Below, one piece after another: positions 1-9,059 of a stretch of DNA of 64,000 nucleotides; the stretch's first letter is position 1, and each line of letters opens with the position of its first letter. Source of the stretch: Natronococcus sp. AD-5. Lineage in GTDB: Archaea > Halobacteriota > Halobacteria > Halobacteriales > Natrialbaceae. The stretch spans positions 2,356,001-2,420,000 of the forward strand of contig NZ_CP132294.1 of NCBI RefSeq assembly GCF_030734285.1, in the 5' to 3' direction. The notes beneath the pieces were generated by a model. The model saw only the letters and a program-made list of their open reading frames with translations, was not told where the DNA came from and did no database searches. The position numbers and the translations under genes were made by a program.

Positions 1-714
1 GACCTCGTGGACGCCGCGGTCGCCGACGCTGGCCGTATCGACCATCGTGATTAGCTCCGCGACCTCGGGTTCGTTCTGCTCGATGTACTTGTAGGCGTCC
101 TGCTTCGTGAAGCCGGGACCCGCGAGGATGATCGCGTCGGCGTCCTGTCGCTTGAGCACGTTCGCGAGTTCGGAGAACAGCTCCGACCGCTCGCGGGCGT
201 ACTCGCCCTTCCCCGTCGGGCCGGTGATCGTCGCCCGCTCCTCGGTGCCGTACTGGGCGACCGTGTGGACGTGGGCTTGCCCCTCCTCGACGGTCGCGAT
301 GGCGACGTCCGGGTTCTCGGTGGCCTCCTCGGCTTCCTCGAGGCGGACCTCCTGGTCGGGCTTGAACCGCTTCTCGATCGAGAGTTCGTCGCGGTCCTCG
401 ACGTTCAGGGTGTGGTGAAAACCGAGCTGGTCCTCGCGCGAGCAGGCGACGATCTCGCCGCCGACGCGCAGGCGGTTGGCGAACTTGTGGAACTCGATAT
501 CGTCGACGGCGATGGCGACCCACATGTGCTCGCGCTCGCCGCCCGTGTCGCGCATCTGATCGTCGTTGCGCTGGATCCGCCGGGTCGTGTCGCCCGCGAC
601 GCGGTCGCCGGGCTCGAGGACGTACTGGAGGTGCCAGAGGTCGTCCACGCTCTCGGGGACGACGGTGAGCCGCTCGCGGCCGCCCTCGACCGATTCCCGG
701 TCTTTAATCTGCAT
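1..714 (-). CDS. pelA: mRNA surveillance protein pelota (5' part only)
   Basis: Archaeal pelota/Dom34 acts with an EF1A-type GTPase (and ABCE1) to split ribosomes stalled on non-stop or blocked mRNA. The visible 238 residues begin [19 protein letters not shown] and run through the Sm-like N-terminal domain ([34 protein letters not shown]) into the eRF1-like central domain ([32 protein letters not shown]). The C-terminal third of the usual roughly 355 residues lies beyond the left edge. The ATG at 712-714 is the only sensible start. It is transcribed leftwards, away from the DUF5519 gene. Confidence 0.95.
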   Translation of the reverse strand, partial: MQIKDRESVEGGRERLTVVPESVDDLWHLQYVLEPGDRVAGDTTRRIQRNDDQMRDTGGEREHMWVAIAVDDIEFHKFANRLRVGGEIVACSREDQLGFHHTLNVEDRDELSIEKRFKPDQEVRLEEAEEATENPDVAIATVEEGQAHVHTVAQYGTEERATITGPTGKGEYARERSELFSELANVLKRQDADAIILAGPGFTKQDAYKYIEQNEPEVAELITMVDTASVGDRGVHEV

Positions 715-830
715 GTGCAACCGTTCTCGAGGGGTCGGTAAGTGCGTGTCGTCTCTCGGCCTCGAGGGCGCCGGGAAAATCACCTGCGAACGACGTGCTC
801 CGCCGGGACCCAAGCCCGGCGGCTCGGAAT

Positions 831-1277
831 TCAGGGCCGCATCCGATCGACGATCGCCTCGATCTCACCGTCAAACCGGAGGGACTCGAGTTCGGTGTCG
901 AGATCCAGGGTAGCGAGGATCGCCTCGCCGGCGGGCTTTCGCCGGAGTTTGAGCGCGGTGATGAGGTACGACAGCCGGAGCAGTCGGAGCGCGCGATCGA
1001 CGTCGTCGGCGGAGTCGACCGTGAAACTCGTCCAGCCGCCGCCGGCGAAGCGGTGTTCGTTCGTTTCGCCGTCGGCGATCAGGCGATCCGCGACGCGCTT
1101 GGGGAAGTTGATATCGACGACGCGAGTGCCGTGCGTGTGACCGATCTCGCGTCCGTCGACCGTAAACTCGGCCGTTCCGAGCCGGTGGGGGCCGACGCCT
1201 ACGCCGGGCCACGACGAGACGGTTTCGACGAGTCTGCCGCCGGCGCGGTTCGCTTCGCCGGTCGGTGCTGGTGCCAT
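831..1277 (-). CDS. Luciferase-domain (DUF5519) protein
   Basis: A 148-residue protein matching the small PF17648 'luciferase' domain. Hallmarks visible are [21 protein letters not shown] near residues 30-50, then [28 protein letters not shown] and a final helix [11 protein letters not shown]. Despite the domain name there is no evidence of light production; prokaryotic members are of unknown function. I chose the ATG at 1277 ([14 protein letters not shown]) because the open frame upstream loses protein-like character. It stands alone between pelA and a small hypothetical gene, all on the same strand. The family is clear and the role unknown. Confidence 0.8.
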   Translation of the reverse strand: MAPAPTGEANRAGGRLVETVSSWPGVGVGPHRLGTAEFTVDGREIGHTHGTRVVDINFPKRVADRLIADGETNEHRFAGGGWTSFTVDSADDVDRALRLLRLSYLITALKLRRKPAGEAILATLDLDTELESLRFDGEIEAIVDRMRP

Positions 1278-1365
1278 ACGGAGAATAGGCGACTCGAGGG
1301 AATAAGGCTTCCAGCGGGTCGTAGCCGGACGATGCCGGCGGGACGCTGCGGCGCGAGTCGGCCGG

Positions 1366-1485
1366 TCAGTTGCGAAATTCCTCGAGTGTAGCTCTCGCCT
1401 TGTCGGCGGCGACCGCTTCGACCTCGTCGTTCGCGGCCCTGTAGACGATCGTCGCGGTGCCGAGTTCGGCCACACTGGGATCCAC
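1366..1485 (-). CDS. Possible 39-residue small protein
   Basis: A GTG-initiated frame encodes VDPSVAELGTATIVYRAAND, continuing EVEAVAADKARATLEEFRN and stop. Codon use is strongly GC3-biased like neighbouring genes, and the sequence reads as a short beta strand followed by an amphipathic acidic helix. An in-frame TAG lies further upstream, at about 1550, and no ATG is available, so the GTG at 1483-1485 is the only candidate start. I do not recognise a family. It could also be the 3' remnant of a longer gene. Confidence 0.4.
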   Translation of the reverse strand: MDPSVAELGTATIVYRAANDEVEAVAADKARATLEEFRN

Positions 1486-1611
1486 CGTGCGCGATCGGGA
1501 AGGCGCCGTCCCGGCAGTTGCGATCTTCCGCCGGAGCGGGTCGAACGGCTAGCGTGTGCGATTGCCATAGTTAGGCTCGTCCCGTATTGCCGTCGCGGGC
1601 CTACCGACGGT

Positions 1612-2133
1612 ATGAATCTCGGACACGTAACTCGGCTCGAAGACTTCGGAACGCGGTCGCTCGTAACCCACGCGATCATGGCGCTCTCGTTCGGCGGTGC
1701 GATCCTCGCGGGGCTGTTCATCGAGGGCGAACTGGGCGCGGTCTCGTTCGTCGCACTCCTCAACGTCACCGCGGGGGTGTGGATCGCCCAGTCGATCCAC
1801 TCCCTCGGCCACGGGACAAGCGGCGACTACGACGGCATCCTGAACGAAATCGTCGACCTCGCCGACACGAAGACCGCCCCCGGACTCGACACCGGTCGAC
1901 TGGCTCGCCTGCTCACGCTGATCGCAGCCGTGACGGCCGTGTCGCTGCTGACGTCGGCTCAGGTCCTGACAGGAGCGCTGTTCTCGATCGCCGTCGTCGC
2001 CGTCGGGAGCGTCGCACTCGTGACCGCGATCGTCGGGTTCCTGATCGCCCTCGGGACGACCTACGACGCGTCGATGGACCACTGGACGGCCGAGGTCGAG
2101 CGCCAGAGCGGCGCGCCCGGCGATCAGAGATAA
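1612..2133 (+). CDS. Small multi-pass membrane protein of unknown function
   Basis: 173 residues beginning MNLGHVTRLEDFGTRSLVTH. Two hydrophobic segments follow (about residues 22-40 and 45-62), then a soluble loop rich in Asp (GTSGDYDGILNEIVDLADTK) and two further hydrophobic segments (about 97-118 and 122-147). This gives a four-helix topology with a short polar C-terminus. No catalytic or transport motif is recognisable. It is monocistronic: 480 bp separate its start from the next plus-strand feature on the left and 181 bp separate its stop from the next gene. The start ATG fits well; the function is not inferable. Confidence 0.75.
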   Translation: MNLGHVTRLEDFGTRSLVTHAIMALSFGGAILAGLFIEGELGAVSFVALLNVTAGVWIAQSIHSLGHGTSGDYDGILNEIVDLADTKTAPGLDTGRLARLLTLIAAVTAVSLLTSAQVLTGALFSIAVVAVGSVALVTAIVGFLIALGTTYDASMDHWTAEVERQSGAPGDQR

Positions 2134-2160
2134 CTTCTCACTCCTCGAGCGGTGACGCCC

Positions 2161-2186
2161 TCGGGTTCCTCTCACGAGGAACCCGA
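2161..2186. terminator. Perfect 10-bp hairpin downstream of the membrane protein gene
   Basis: TCGGGTTCCT at 2161-2170 pairs perfectly with AGGAACCCGA at 2177-2186 around a six-base loop. It lies 28 bp after the stop codon at 2133. No U-tract follows, so it may be an RNA-stability element rather than an intrinsic terminator. Confidence 0.35.
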
Positions 2187-2285
2187 CGGCCGACGCCGAT
2201 ATCGACACGCGACCTCGCTACTCGTTTTCGCCCGGGTCGGCGCCGGCGAGACGCGACCCGCCCGACGGGGGGACCGAGCGCCGAA

Positions 2286-2293
2286 CCTATATA
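2286..2293 (+). promoter_or_regulatory. TATA box of the asparagine-synthase-like gene
   Basis: CCTATATA is centred about 25 bp upstream of the GTG at 2315. That spacing is expected for a leaderless haloarchaeal transcript and supports this start. Confidence 0.55.
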
Positions 2294-2314
2294 CTCGCCG
2301 CCGGAAGCACGACC

Positions 2315-4090
2315 GTGCAGACGGCGCTCCGGGCCGACGGCTGGACGCGAGTTGACGGCGTCGCGGTTCGCGGCCGCGCGTTCGACGGCGAGGCGCTGCT
2401 CGAGGGAACGGCGCTCGCGTCCCGGTTCGCCGACGCTCGAGGCGCCGAACCGACCCTCGACTCCGTCGCGTCCGTCGCCGCCGACCTCGAGGGATTCTTC
2501 GCCGCCGTCGTCCGCGGTCCGGACGCGACGTACCTCGTCGCCGACGGCGCTCGTTCGATCCCGCTGTACTGCGATAGCGGGGGAACGATCGTCGCCGATC
2601 GCGGACGGGTCGTTCGCGACGCGCTCGAGGCGGAGCCGGACCCCGTCGCCGAGAGCGAGTTCTTGCTCGCGCGATACGTGACCGGCCCGGAGACGATCTG
2701 GGCCGGCGTTCGTGCGATACAGCCCGGCGAGATCGTTCGGATCGGCACCGAGGGGATCACCCGCCGCACGTACCGCGACTACTGGCCGGCGGGGCCAGCC
2801 GATCGGCGAACGGGCTCGTCTCTGACACCCTCGGATCGGCCGCGAGCGAGGCTCGAGTCAGCTTTCGAGCGGGCGCTCGACCGACTCGAGCGCGTCGCCG
2901 GCGACCGCCCCGTCGTCGTCCCGCTCTCGGGCGGCTACGACTCCCGGCTGCTCGCGTCGACGCTCGTCGAACGCGATCGTGACGTGATCGGCTTCACCTT
3001 CGGTCGCTCCGGTCACCCCGACGTCGAGGCGAGCAGGGAGGTCGCGGATCGACTCGGAATACGGTGGGAGTTCTGTGACTACGACGGCGAAACCTGGCGC
3101 GAGTGGTACCGCGGACCCGCGGGACTGGAGTACAGGCGGCGAGCGTTCGGCGGCGACGCCCTCCCCTTCCTCGCGGAGTGGCCCGCCGTCCGCCAACTGG
3201 TCGCGGAGGGGCGGCTGCCGGCGGACGCGCTGTACTGTCCCGGGCACACCGTCGCGACGCCGAGCGAACGGCTCCCTCGGTTCGCTCCAGAGGGCGAACG
3301 CGACGCGTCGACGACCGCGAACGTCGGCTGCGGACCGGCCGTCGACGCGGACGAGGACGCCGACGACAGAGCGACGATCGAACCCTCGCTCGAGTCGCTC
3401 GTCGACTACGTTCTCGAACGCCACTACGCGCTGTGGGACTGGAACGACGAAGCGTTCGAGCGAGCGGCGCGCGAGCGGATTCGACGCGGACTGCTCGGCG
3501 GCCGCGATCCCGACGCCGCGACCGATCCGGCCGGCGCGGCCGCCGCCTACGAGCGCTGGGAGTGGCGCGGCCGGATGGCGACGTTCACGAACGGCGACTG
3601 CCGGGTCTACGAGGACGCGGGCCTCGAGTGGTGGCTGCCGCTGTGGGATCCCGCCTACGTCCGCGCCTGGAAACGGGTGCCCCTCGAGCGGCGACGCGGG
3701 AAGGGGCTTCACGCGGATCTCGCGGTCGAGCACTACCGCCGTGCGGCCGACGTCCCCCGCGAACGGGCGGGACTGACGGATCGGACGCTCTCGCCGATCG
3801 ACCGCCATCTCGCGCTGGTTCGCCACGCGCCGGCCCGGCAGTTCACCGAGCGAGACGGGGGGTGGGAGCCGCCGTTTCTCGCGCCGCGCTCGTCCTGGAG
3901 CGAGCCGGGGAACCACCCGCTTTCGTGGTACGCCATCGTCGACGACGGCCTGTTCGATCGACTGCCGCCGTTCCGGAACCTCTACGCGCTGCGAACGCTG
4001 GCCGCGACGGACCGGCTCGACGTCGCGGATCCGACGGGGCCGATTCCGGACGATTCGACGCTCGAGCTACCGACTCAGGACTGCGACTGA
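2315..4090 (+). CDS. Asparagine-synthase-like protein lacking the amidotransferase cysteine
   Basis: 591 residues. The N-terminal about 150 residues have the fold of a class II glutamine amidotransferase (DLEGFFAAVVRGPDATYLVAD; later IQPGEIVRIG), but the protein starts MQTALRADG and has no Cys at position 2, so glutamine hydrolysis by the Ntn nucleophile is not expected. The synthetase part carries the PP-loop VVVPLSGGYDSRLLAS around residue 200, the ATP-pyrophosphatase signature. Later segments (EWWLPLWDPAYVRAWKRVP) resemble AsnB C-terminal regions. It may adenylate and amidate an unknown carboxylate with ammonia or another amine. GTG start, leaderless promoter, directly upstream of the thiamine locus. 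Confidence 0.8.
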   Translation: MQTALRADGWTRVDGVAVRGRAFDGEALLEGTALASRFADARGAEPTLDSVASVAADLEGFFAAVVRGPDATYLVADGARSIPLYCDSGGTIVADRGRVVRDALEAEPDPVAESEFLLARYVTGPETIWAGVRAIQPGEIVRIGTEGITRRTYRDYWPAGPADRRTGSSLTPSDRPRARLESAFERALDRLERVAGDRPVVVPLSGGYDSRLLASTLVERDRDVIGFTFGRSGHPDVEASREVADRLGIRWEFCDYDGETWREWYRGPAGLEYRRRAFGGDALPFLAEWPAVRQLVAEGRLPADALYCPGHTVATPSERLPRFAPEGERDASTTANVGCGPAVDADEDADDRATIEPSLESLVDYVLERHYALWDWNDEAFERAARERIRRGLLGGRDPDAATDPAGAAAAYERWEWRGRMATFTNGDCRVYEDAGLEWWLPLWDPAYVRAWKRVPLERRRGKGLHADLAVEHYRRAADVPRERAGLTDRTLSPIDRHLALVRHAPARQFTERDGGWEPPFLAPRSSWSEPGNHPLSWYAIVDDGLFDRLPPFRNLYALRTLAATDRLDVADPTGPIPDDSTLELPTQDCD

Positions 4091-4141
4091 GTCCGATCGA
4101 AAACGCGGGGCTTACGTACCACCGGATGTGACCACTGGGTA

Positions 4142-5227
4142 ATGAGGCGACGTACGTTTCTTGCGACCGGTGGGGCGATCGGGGGAACCGGCCTGGCCGG
4201 CTGTATCTCTCGAGAAGGAGATAACGGCGGAACGACGGGTTCTACCGACGAGGACGACGTCCTCAGAGTCGCGACCTACACCTCGTTCGTCGACGCGCCG
4301 AGCGACAGCCCGGGCGAGTGGATCGCCGACGAGTTCGCCGAGCGCTACGACGTCGAGTTCGAGTGGCACACGCCGGACCAGGAGGTCAACTACTACATCG
4401 AGCGCCACAACGAGGGCGCCGCCATCGAGCCCGAACTCTATCTGGGACTCAACCCGCACGAGGTCGTCCGGGCGGACGAGAACACCGACGGCGACCTGTT
4501 CGTCGAGACCGACGAGGACGCGCTCGAGAACGTCGACGACGTCGGCGAGGAACACTACTTCGATCCGCGCGGCCGGGTGATCCCGACCTACCGGAGCTTC
4601 TGTGCCATCGTCTACGACGGTCGGAACGTCGAGGAACCCGAGACGTTCGACGACCTGCTCGATCCGGCGTACGAGGGTGAGATCGCCGTCTCGGACCCCC
4701 AGCGCGGAACGACCGGACTGCTGTTCCTGCTGTGGACGATCGACCGGTTCGGCGAGGACGGCTACCTCGAGTACTGGGAGGGGTTGATGGAAAACGATAT
4801 CCGCGTTCTCGACTCCTGGAACGAGGTGTACGCCCAGTTCGAAGAGGAGGAGGTGCCGGTCGTCGTCTCCTACTCGAACGACCGCGTCTACGCGAAGCGC
4901 TTCGACAACGACCTCGAGAAACACCGGGTCGCCCTGTTGAACGACCAGGCGTACGCCAACGTCGCCGGAATGGGCCGCTTCGCCGACGGCACCGACGACG
5001 AACTGGCCCACCAGTTCATGGACTTCATCCTCGAACCCGAAGTCCAGGCGGTGATTGCCGAACGGAACGTCACCGGGCCGGTTAACGAGAAAACCGAACT
5101 CCCCGAGGTGTACGAGGAGTACGCCAAGCAGCCCGACGACGCGCCGTTCTTCGACTACGACGACCTCGAGGCCAACCTGAGCGGCTGGCTCGACGAGTGG
5201 GAGCAGACGGTCGCCGGCAACCACTGA
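4142..5227 (+). CDS. thiB: Thiamine ABC transporter substrate-binding lipoprotein
   Basis: 361 residues with a twin-arginine lipoprotein signal (MRRRTFLATGG, lipobox LAGC at about residue 20), so it should be exported folded and lipid-anchored outside the membrane. The body resembles TbpA/ThiB: LRVATYTSFVD at the start, then DPQRGTTGLLFLLWTIDRFG, DSWNEVYAQFEEEEVPVVVSY and a C-terminal W-x-x-W-type ending. Binding specificity for thiamine or its phosphates is inferred from this likeness and from the adjacent DUF77 thiamine-binding gene and permease/ATPase. A TATA-like CTTACGTA lies about 28 bp upstream of the ATG. A related putative or iron-type binding protein is a weaker alternative. Confidence 0.82.
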   Translation: MRRRTFLATGGAIGGTGLAGCISREGDNGGTTGSTDEDDVLRVATYTSFVDAPSDSPGEWIADEFAERYDVEFEWHTPDQEVNYYIERHNEGAAIEPELYLGLNPHEVVRADENTDGDLFVETDEDALENVDDVGEEHYFDPRGRVIPTYRSFCAIVYDGRNVEEPETFDDLLDPAYEGEIAVSDPQRGTTGLLFLLWTIDRFGEDGYLEYWEGLMENDIRVLDSWNEVYAQFEEEEVPVVVSYSNDRVYAKRFDNDLEKHRVALLNDQAYANVAGMGRFADGTDDELAHQFMDFILEPEVQAVIAERNVTGPVNEKTELPEVYEEYAKQPDDAPFFDYDDLEANLSGWLDEWEQTVAGNH

Positions 5228-5309
5228 CCACCGATCGACCAGTGACCTCGACCGACGCGAACGGACGGATCGCGGCTCTCGCGGGCCGGCGGACGCCCGG
5301 AGCGGCGAC

Positions 5310-5624
5310 CTACTCGCGGTCGCTCCGAGCCTCGCGGCCGAGTTCCGTCTCGACGGCGTCGACCTTGTCGCTCGCGGTCATCGACTTCTCGCGCTTGTCG
5401 TCGACCTGGACGAGCGTCTGGACCTCGCCGGCGTCGACCGCCCGGTGGGCCGCGGCGCACGCCGCGAACAGTTCCTCGACGTCGTCGGCTTCGAGCGTCG
5501 TCGCCATGGGCGTCGTCTCGTACTCGACGTCGTACTCCTCGAGGGCCTCGACGGCGGCCGCGACGTCGGCCGTGACGTCGTCGTCAGTGATCGGCGTCAC
5601 GCGAAGCAGTGCGAAGACTGTCAT
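5310..5624 (-). CDS. MTH1187-family (DUF77) thiamine-binding protein
   Basis: 104 residues starting MTVFALLRVTPITDDD. This is the ferredoxin-like-fold family formerly DUF77, members of which bind thiamine and are linked to thiamine transport and salvage. Typical features are the central VEYETTPMATTLEADD strand-loop and the helix VEELFAACAAAHRAVDAG. It is encoded opposite to, and between, the binding-protein and permease genes. A TATA-like CCTATGCGG on its strand lies about 28 bp upstream. The usual family length is about 95-105 residues, so it looks intact. It was probably named from context as a cytoplasmic thiamine-sensing or buffering protein; its exact role is unknown. Confidence 0.85.
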   Translation of the reverse strand: MTVFALLRVTPITDDDVTADVAAAVEALEEYDVEYETTPMATTLEADDVEELFAACAAAHRAVDAGEVQTLVQVDDKREKSMTASDKVDAVETELGREARSDRE

Positions 5625-5708
5625 GGCCGCCCGTTTCCGCGGTCGCCGCATAGGGATTTCGGTCGGCGGTACCACCGGGTTGTCGGATGCGAGAGGCGGG
5701 GTGGTTTC

Positions 5709-7613
5709 GTGACGAATCGAGATTCGACGAGCGCTCGAGACGGCACCCGAACCGACGGCGGGGCGACGGCGCCGGTCGGCGCGCCCGATTCCGCGCCGGA
5801 CGGGTCCCAGCCGACGAGCGAGCCGGCGGGTCGACCTCGAGCGCGCGGCATCCGAAACCGCCTCGAGCGTCGAGCGATCGCCCTGTTCGGTCTCGGGACG
5901 CTCGTCCTGCTGTGCGTGCTGTTTTACTACCCCGTGGCGACCGTCTTCGTCGAGGCCATCATCGTCGAGGGAGCGGTGACGCTCGCCGTCTTCGTCGAAC
6001 TCCTGCGGAACCCGTTCTACTTCGGCGACCTCGCGCGGCTGTTCGCCGGAGAGTCGCCGCTCGCCGTCGCCGGGGACCTGCTCTCGAGCGACCGGCGGAT
6101 CGGCGTCGTCGGCTTCACGGCTTACCAGGCGGCGCTGTCGACCCTGCTCAGCGTCGCGCTGGGCGTCCCCGCCGCCTACGCGCTCGCGCGCTACGAGTTC
6201 CGCGGACGGCGAACGCTTCGCTCGCTGACGGTGTTGCCCTTCGTCCTCCCGTCGATCATGGTCGCCGTCGGCTTCGTCGCGACGTTCGGCCAGAACGGCA
6301 CGCTCAACCGATCGCTGGCTCTCGTCGGGCTCGGACCGATCGAGTTGCTGGGTTCGCTCGAGGCGATCCTGATCGCCCACGCCTTCTACAACGCGCCGCT
6401 GGTGGCGCGGGTGACGACCGCCGCCTGGGAGTCGGTCGACGCGAGCGCGATCGAGACCGCCCGCAGCCTCGGCGCGAGCCCGTTCCGGGCGTTCCGCGAC
6501 GTCGTCGCCCCGCAACTGTACCCCGCCGTGTTGATGGGCGCCGCGCTGACCTTCGTCTTCACGTTCGGCACCTTCCCGATCGTGCTCGCCCTCGGCGGGT
6601 TCCGGCTGGCGACCGTCGAGGTGTTCGTCTACCGGCTGGTCCAGGACTTGAACTACACCGAGGCGGCCGCGCTGGCGATCGTCGAACTCGTCATCTCGCT
6701 GGGCGTCCTCTACGGCTATCTGCGCTACGAGGCGACCCGCGTCGTCCGCTCGCGCGGCGTTCGTCCGTTGCCGCGTCGACCTCTTTCGCCACCGTCGTTC
6801 TCGCTTCGCGAACTCGTTCCGCGGGCGGGGATCGCCGTCTACGCGGCGATCGCGCTCGTCGTCTTCGTCTCGCCGATCGTCAGCATGCTCTACGCGAGCG
6901 TCTCCGGGCCGAACGGACTCACCCTCGACCACTACCGGTTCCTGCTCGAGCGCCAGCAGACCGCCGCGGCGTTCCAGGTCCGACCCTGGCCCGCGATCCG
7001 CAACTCGCTGCTGTTCGCCGCCGGCGCGCTGGCCCTCGCCGTACCGATGGGCGTCGTCGTTTCCGTGCTGACGACCAGACGCTATCGGGGCCGAAAGCTC
7101 GTCGACGCCGTCGCGATGGCGCCGCTCGCGGTCTCGAGTATCGTCGTCGGCATCGGCCTCCTTCGGGGTCCCGTCTTCGGCGTCTCGGTCTCCGGCTGGC
7201 GGATCACGATGAGCGGCGCCGTCGCGATCGTCGCGGCTCACGCGGTGTCGTGTTATCCGTTCGTCGTCCGCACCGTGGCGCCGGGGCTCGAGTCGGTCGA
7301 CCGATCGCTCGTCGAATCGGCCCGCGCGCTCGGCGCCTCTCGAGCGCGGGCGCTGCTCGACGTCGAGTTGCCGCTGGTCTGGCCGGGCGTCGTCGCCGGC
7401 GCCGCCTTCGTCGTCGCCATCTCGATGGGCGAGTTCTCCTCGACGGTCGTCCTCGCGACGGGGACCGATCAGTACACGATGCCGGTCGCGATCGAACGCT
7501 TCATCGGTCGTCGGCTCGGACCCGCAACCGCAATGGGCGTCGTCCTGCTCGTCGTCACGAGCATCAGTTTCGTGATCATCGACCGGCTCGGAGGCGAGAG
7601 CTTTGGCATCTGA
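5709..7613 (+). CDS. thiP: Thiamine ABC transporter permease, fused two-domain
   Basis: 634 residues from a GTG (VTNRDSTSARDG). A polar Ser/Pro/Gly-rich N-terminus of about 50 residues precedes twelve predicted helices in two homologous halves. Each half has an EAA-type coupling motif: ETARSLGASPFRAFRDVVAP in the first half and VESARALGASRARALLDVEL in the second. This duplicated arrangement is that of ThiP and of iron Fbp-type permeases. It couples to the ATPase, whose start overlaps its 3' end by 11 bp. The next in-frame alternative start would cut into the first helix, so the GTG at 5709 is preferred. Confidence 0.87.
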   Translation: MTNRDSTSARDGTRTDGGATAPVGAPDSAPDGSQPTSEPAGRPRARGIRNRLERRAIALFGLGTLVLLCVLFYYPVATVFVEAIIVEGAVTLAVFVELLRNPFYFGDLARLFAGESPLAVAGDLLSSDRRIGVVGFTAYQAALSTLLSVALGVPAAYALARYEFRGRRTLRSLTVLPFVLPSIMVAVGFVATFGQNGTLNRSLALVGLGPIELLGSLEAILIAHAFYNAPLVARVTTAAWESVDASAIETARSLGASPFRAFRDVVAPQLYPAVLMGAALTFVFTFGTFPIVLALGGFRLATVEVFVYRLVQDLNYTEAAALAIVELVISLGVLYGYLRYEATRVVRSRGVRPLPRRPLSPPSFSLRELVPRAGIAVYAAIALVVFVSPIVSMLYASVSGPNGLTLDHYRFLLERQQTAAAFQVRPWPAIRNSLLFAAGALALAVPMGVVVSVLTTRRYRGRKLVDAVAMAPLAVSSIVVGIGLLRGPVFGVSVSGWRITMSGAVAIVAAHAVSCYPFVVRTVAPGLESVDRSLVESARALGASRARALLDVELPLVWPGVVAGAAFVVAISMGEFSSTVVLATGTDQYTMPVAIERFIGRRLGPATAMGVVLLVVTSISFVIIDRLGGESFGI

Positions 7614-8739
7614 GGACCCTCCGGCCTCGCTCGAGCGGTCGGCTCGCGGGGCGGGCAGGGTCTCGAGCGACGATCCCGAGGATCGGCCGATCGCACTCGA
7701 ACTCGAGTCGGTCGCGAAACGCTACGCCGGGACGGCGGCCGTCGACGACCTCTCGCTGTCGGTTCGAGAGGGCGAGTTCTTCACCCTCGTCGGCCCCTCC
7801 GGCTGCGGGAAGACGACGACCCTCAGACTCGTCGCCGGCTTCGAGTCGCCGACCGAGGGGACCGTCCGGTTCCGCGGCGAGGACGTCACCGGCGTCCCCC
7901 CGGAGGAACGCGACGTTGGCGTCGTCTTCCAGAACTACGCGCTGTTTCCCCACATGAGCGTCGGCGAGAACGTCGGCTACGGGCTCAACTTCGCCGACCC
8001 GCCCGGGGGCGTTTCGACGGACGAGCGGGTCCGGGAGCTGCTCGAGCTGGTCGACCTCGAGGGGACGGCAGACCGCGACCCGGACCAGCTGTCGGGCGGG
8101 CAGCAACAGCGCGTCGCGATCGCCCGCGCGCTCGCGCCCGGCCCCGACGTCCTCCTCCTCGACGAGCCGATGAGCGCGCTCGACGCTCGGCTTCGCGAAC
8201 GGCTGCGCGTCCAGGTGAACGAGATCCAGAAAGAACTGGGGATCACGACGATCTACGTCACCCACGACCAGGAGGAGGCCCTCGCGGTCTCGGATCGCGT
8301 CGCGGTGATGCGAGACGGGACGCCCGAACAGGTCGCCCCGCCGCGGGAGATCTACCGGCGACCCGAGACGCGGTTCGTCGCGGAGTTCGTCGGCGACAAC
8401 AACGTGTTCACCGGGACCGTCGTCTCCCTCGAGAGGACGCGGGCGACCCTCGAGATCGGCCCGGAGACGTTCGCGGTCGATCTCGAGGGCCGCGAGGCCG
8501 CGGTCGGCGACGAGGTCACCTTCTGCGTGCGACCCGAGAACCTGCGGATCGGCGCCGGGACGAACGCGACGACGGCGACCGTCGCCAGCGCGGAGTTCCT
8601 CGGCGAGACGACGCGGGTGCACCTCGAGTGGCGAGGGCGGGAGCTTCTCGTGCGAACGCGCGATCCGCTGTCGGGCGAGGTGGCCGTCGGCTTCGCCCCC
8701 GAAGACGCGCGCGTCGTGGCGGTCGATCGAACCGTGTGA
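7603..8739 (+). CDS. thiQ: ABC transporter ATP-binding protein of the thiamine system
   Basis: 378 residues from a TTG (MASEDPPAS), overlapping the permease by 11 bp, which implies translational coupling. Walker A is GPSGCGKTTTLRL (about residue 64), then Q-loop VVFQNYALFPHMS, signature LSGGQQQRVAIARAL, Walker B VLLLDEPMSALD and the H-loop VTHDQEEAL. A C-terminal TOBE-like region (FVGDNNVFTGTVVS, VTFCVRPENLRIG) makes it longer than bacterial ThiQ and closer to PotA/CysA architecture. Substrate assignment comes from the operon. The N-terminal 30 residues are low in conservation and the exact start is uncertain. Confidence 0.88.
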   Translation: MASEDPPASLERSARGAGRVSSDDPEDRPIALELESVAKRYAGTAAVDDLSLSVREGEFFTLVGPSGCGKTTTLRLVAGFESPTEGTVRFRGEDVTGVPPEERDVGVVFQNYALFPHMSVGENVGYGLNFADPPGGVSTDERVRELLELVDLEGTADRDPDQLSGGQQQRVAIARALAPGPDVLLLDEPMSALDARLRERLRVQVNEIQKELGITTIYVTHDQEEALAVSDRVAVMRDGTPEQVAPPREIYRRPETRFVAEFVGDNNVFTGTVVSLERTRATLEIGPETFAVDLEGREAAVGDEVTFCVRPENLRIGAGTNATTATVASAEFLGETTRVHLEWRGRELLVRTRDPLSGEVAVGFAPEDARVVAVDRTV

Positions 8740-9059
8740 TCGGGGTGCATCAGCTCGACTAATTCGGATGCACTCAGTCGATTGAGCCGACGTTACGTAG
8801 GTATGCGAACTTACCGTGATTATGGATCGTGTCGACGGTGGGCCAGTGGTGTAGTATCAACCATCACGAATATGCGCGTTGTTAACTCATAACTATTTCT
8901 AGATATCGGTGTCTGCAAAGCTAAATAGGTGTATTCGTAGAATTCTCACGAGCCAAGTCCTATCCGATTCGCCACGGGGCTGAACCTGCCTTTCAAGGAG
9001 TGAAATATTTCACGAGGTATTTACATGCCTCTCGGGTGCGTAGCGGACACCGAGGAGTC
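8740..9059. other. 320-bp intergenic region at the left edge of the accessory block
   Basis: No gene is supported. GC falls sharply here (for example ACTATTTCTAGATATCGG around 8890) compared with flanking genes. AT-rich segments around 9002-9025 could hold the promoter of the oxidase. This drop marks the boundary between the thiamine operon and the 9-12.7 kb block. Confidence 0.5.

Noticed and set aside
5310-7241. 643-codon minus-strand frame
   Set aside because: Only its last 104 codons (DUF77 gene, 5310-5624) are real; the rest is antisense to the permease.
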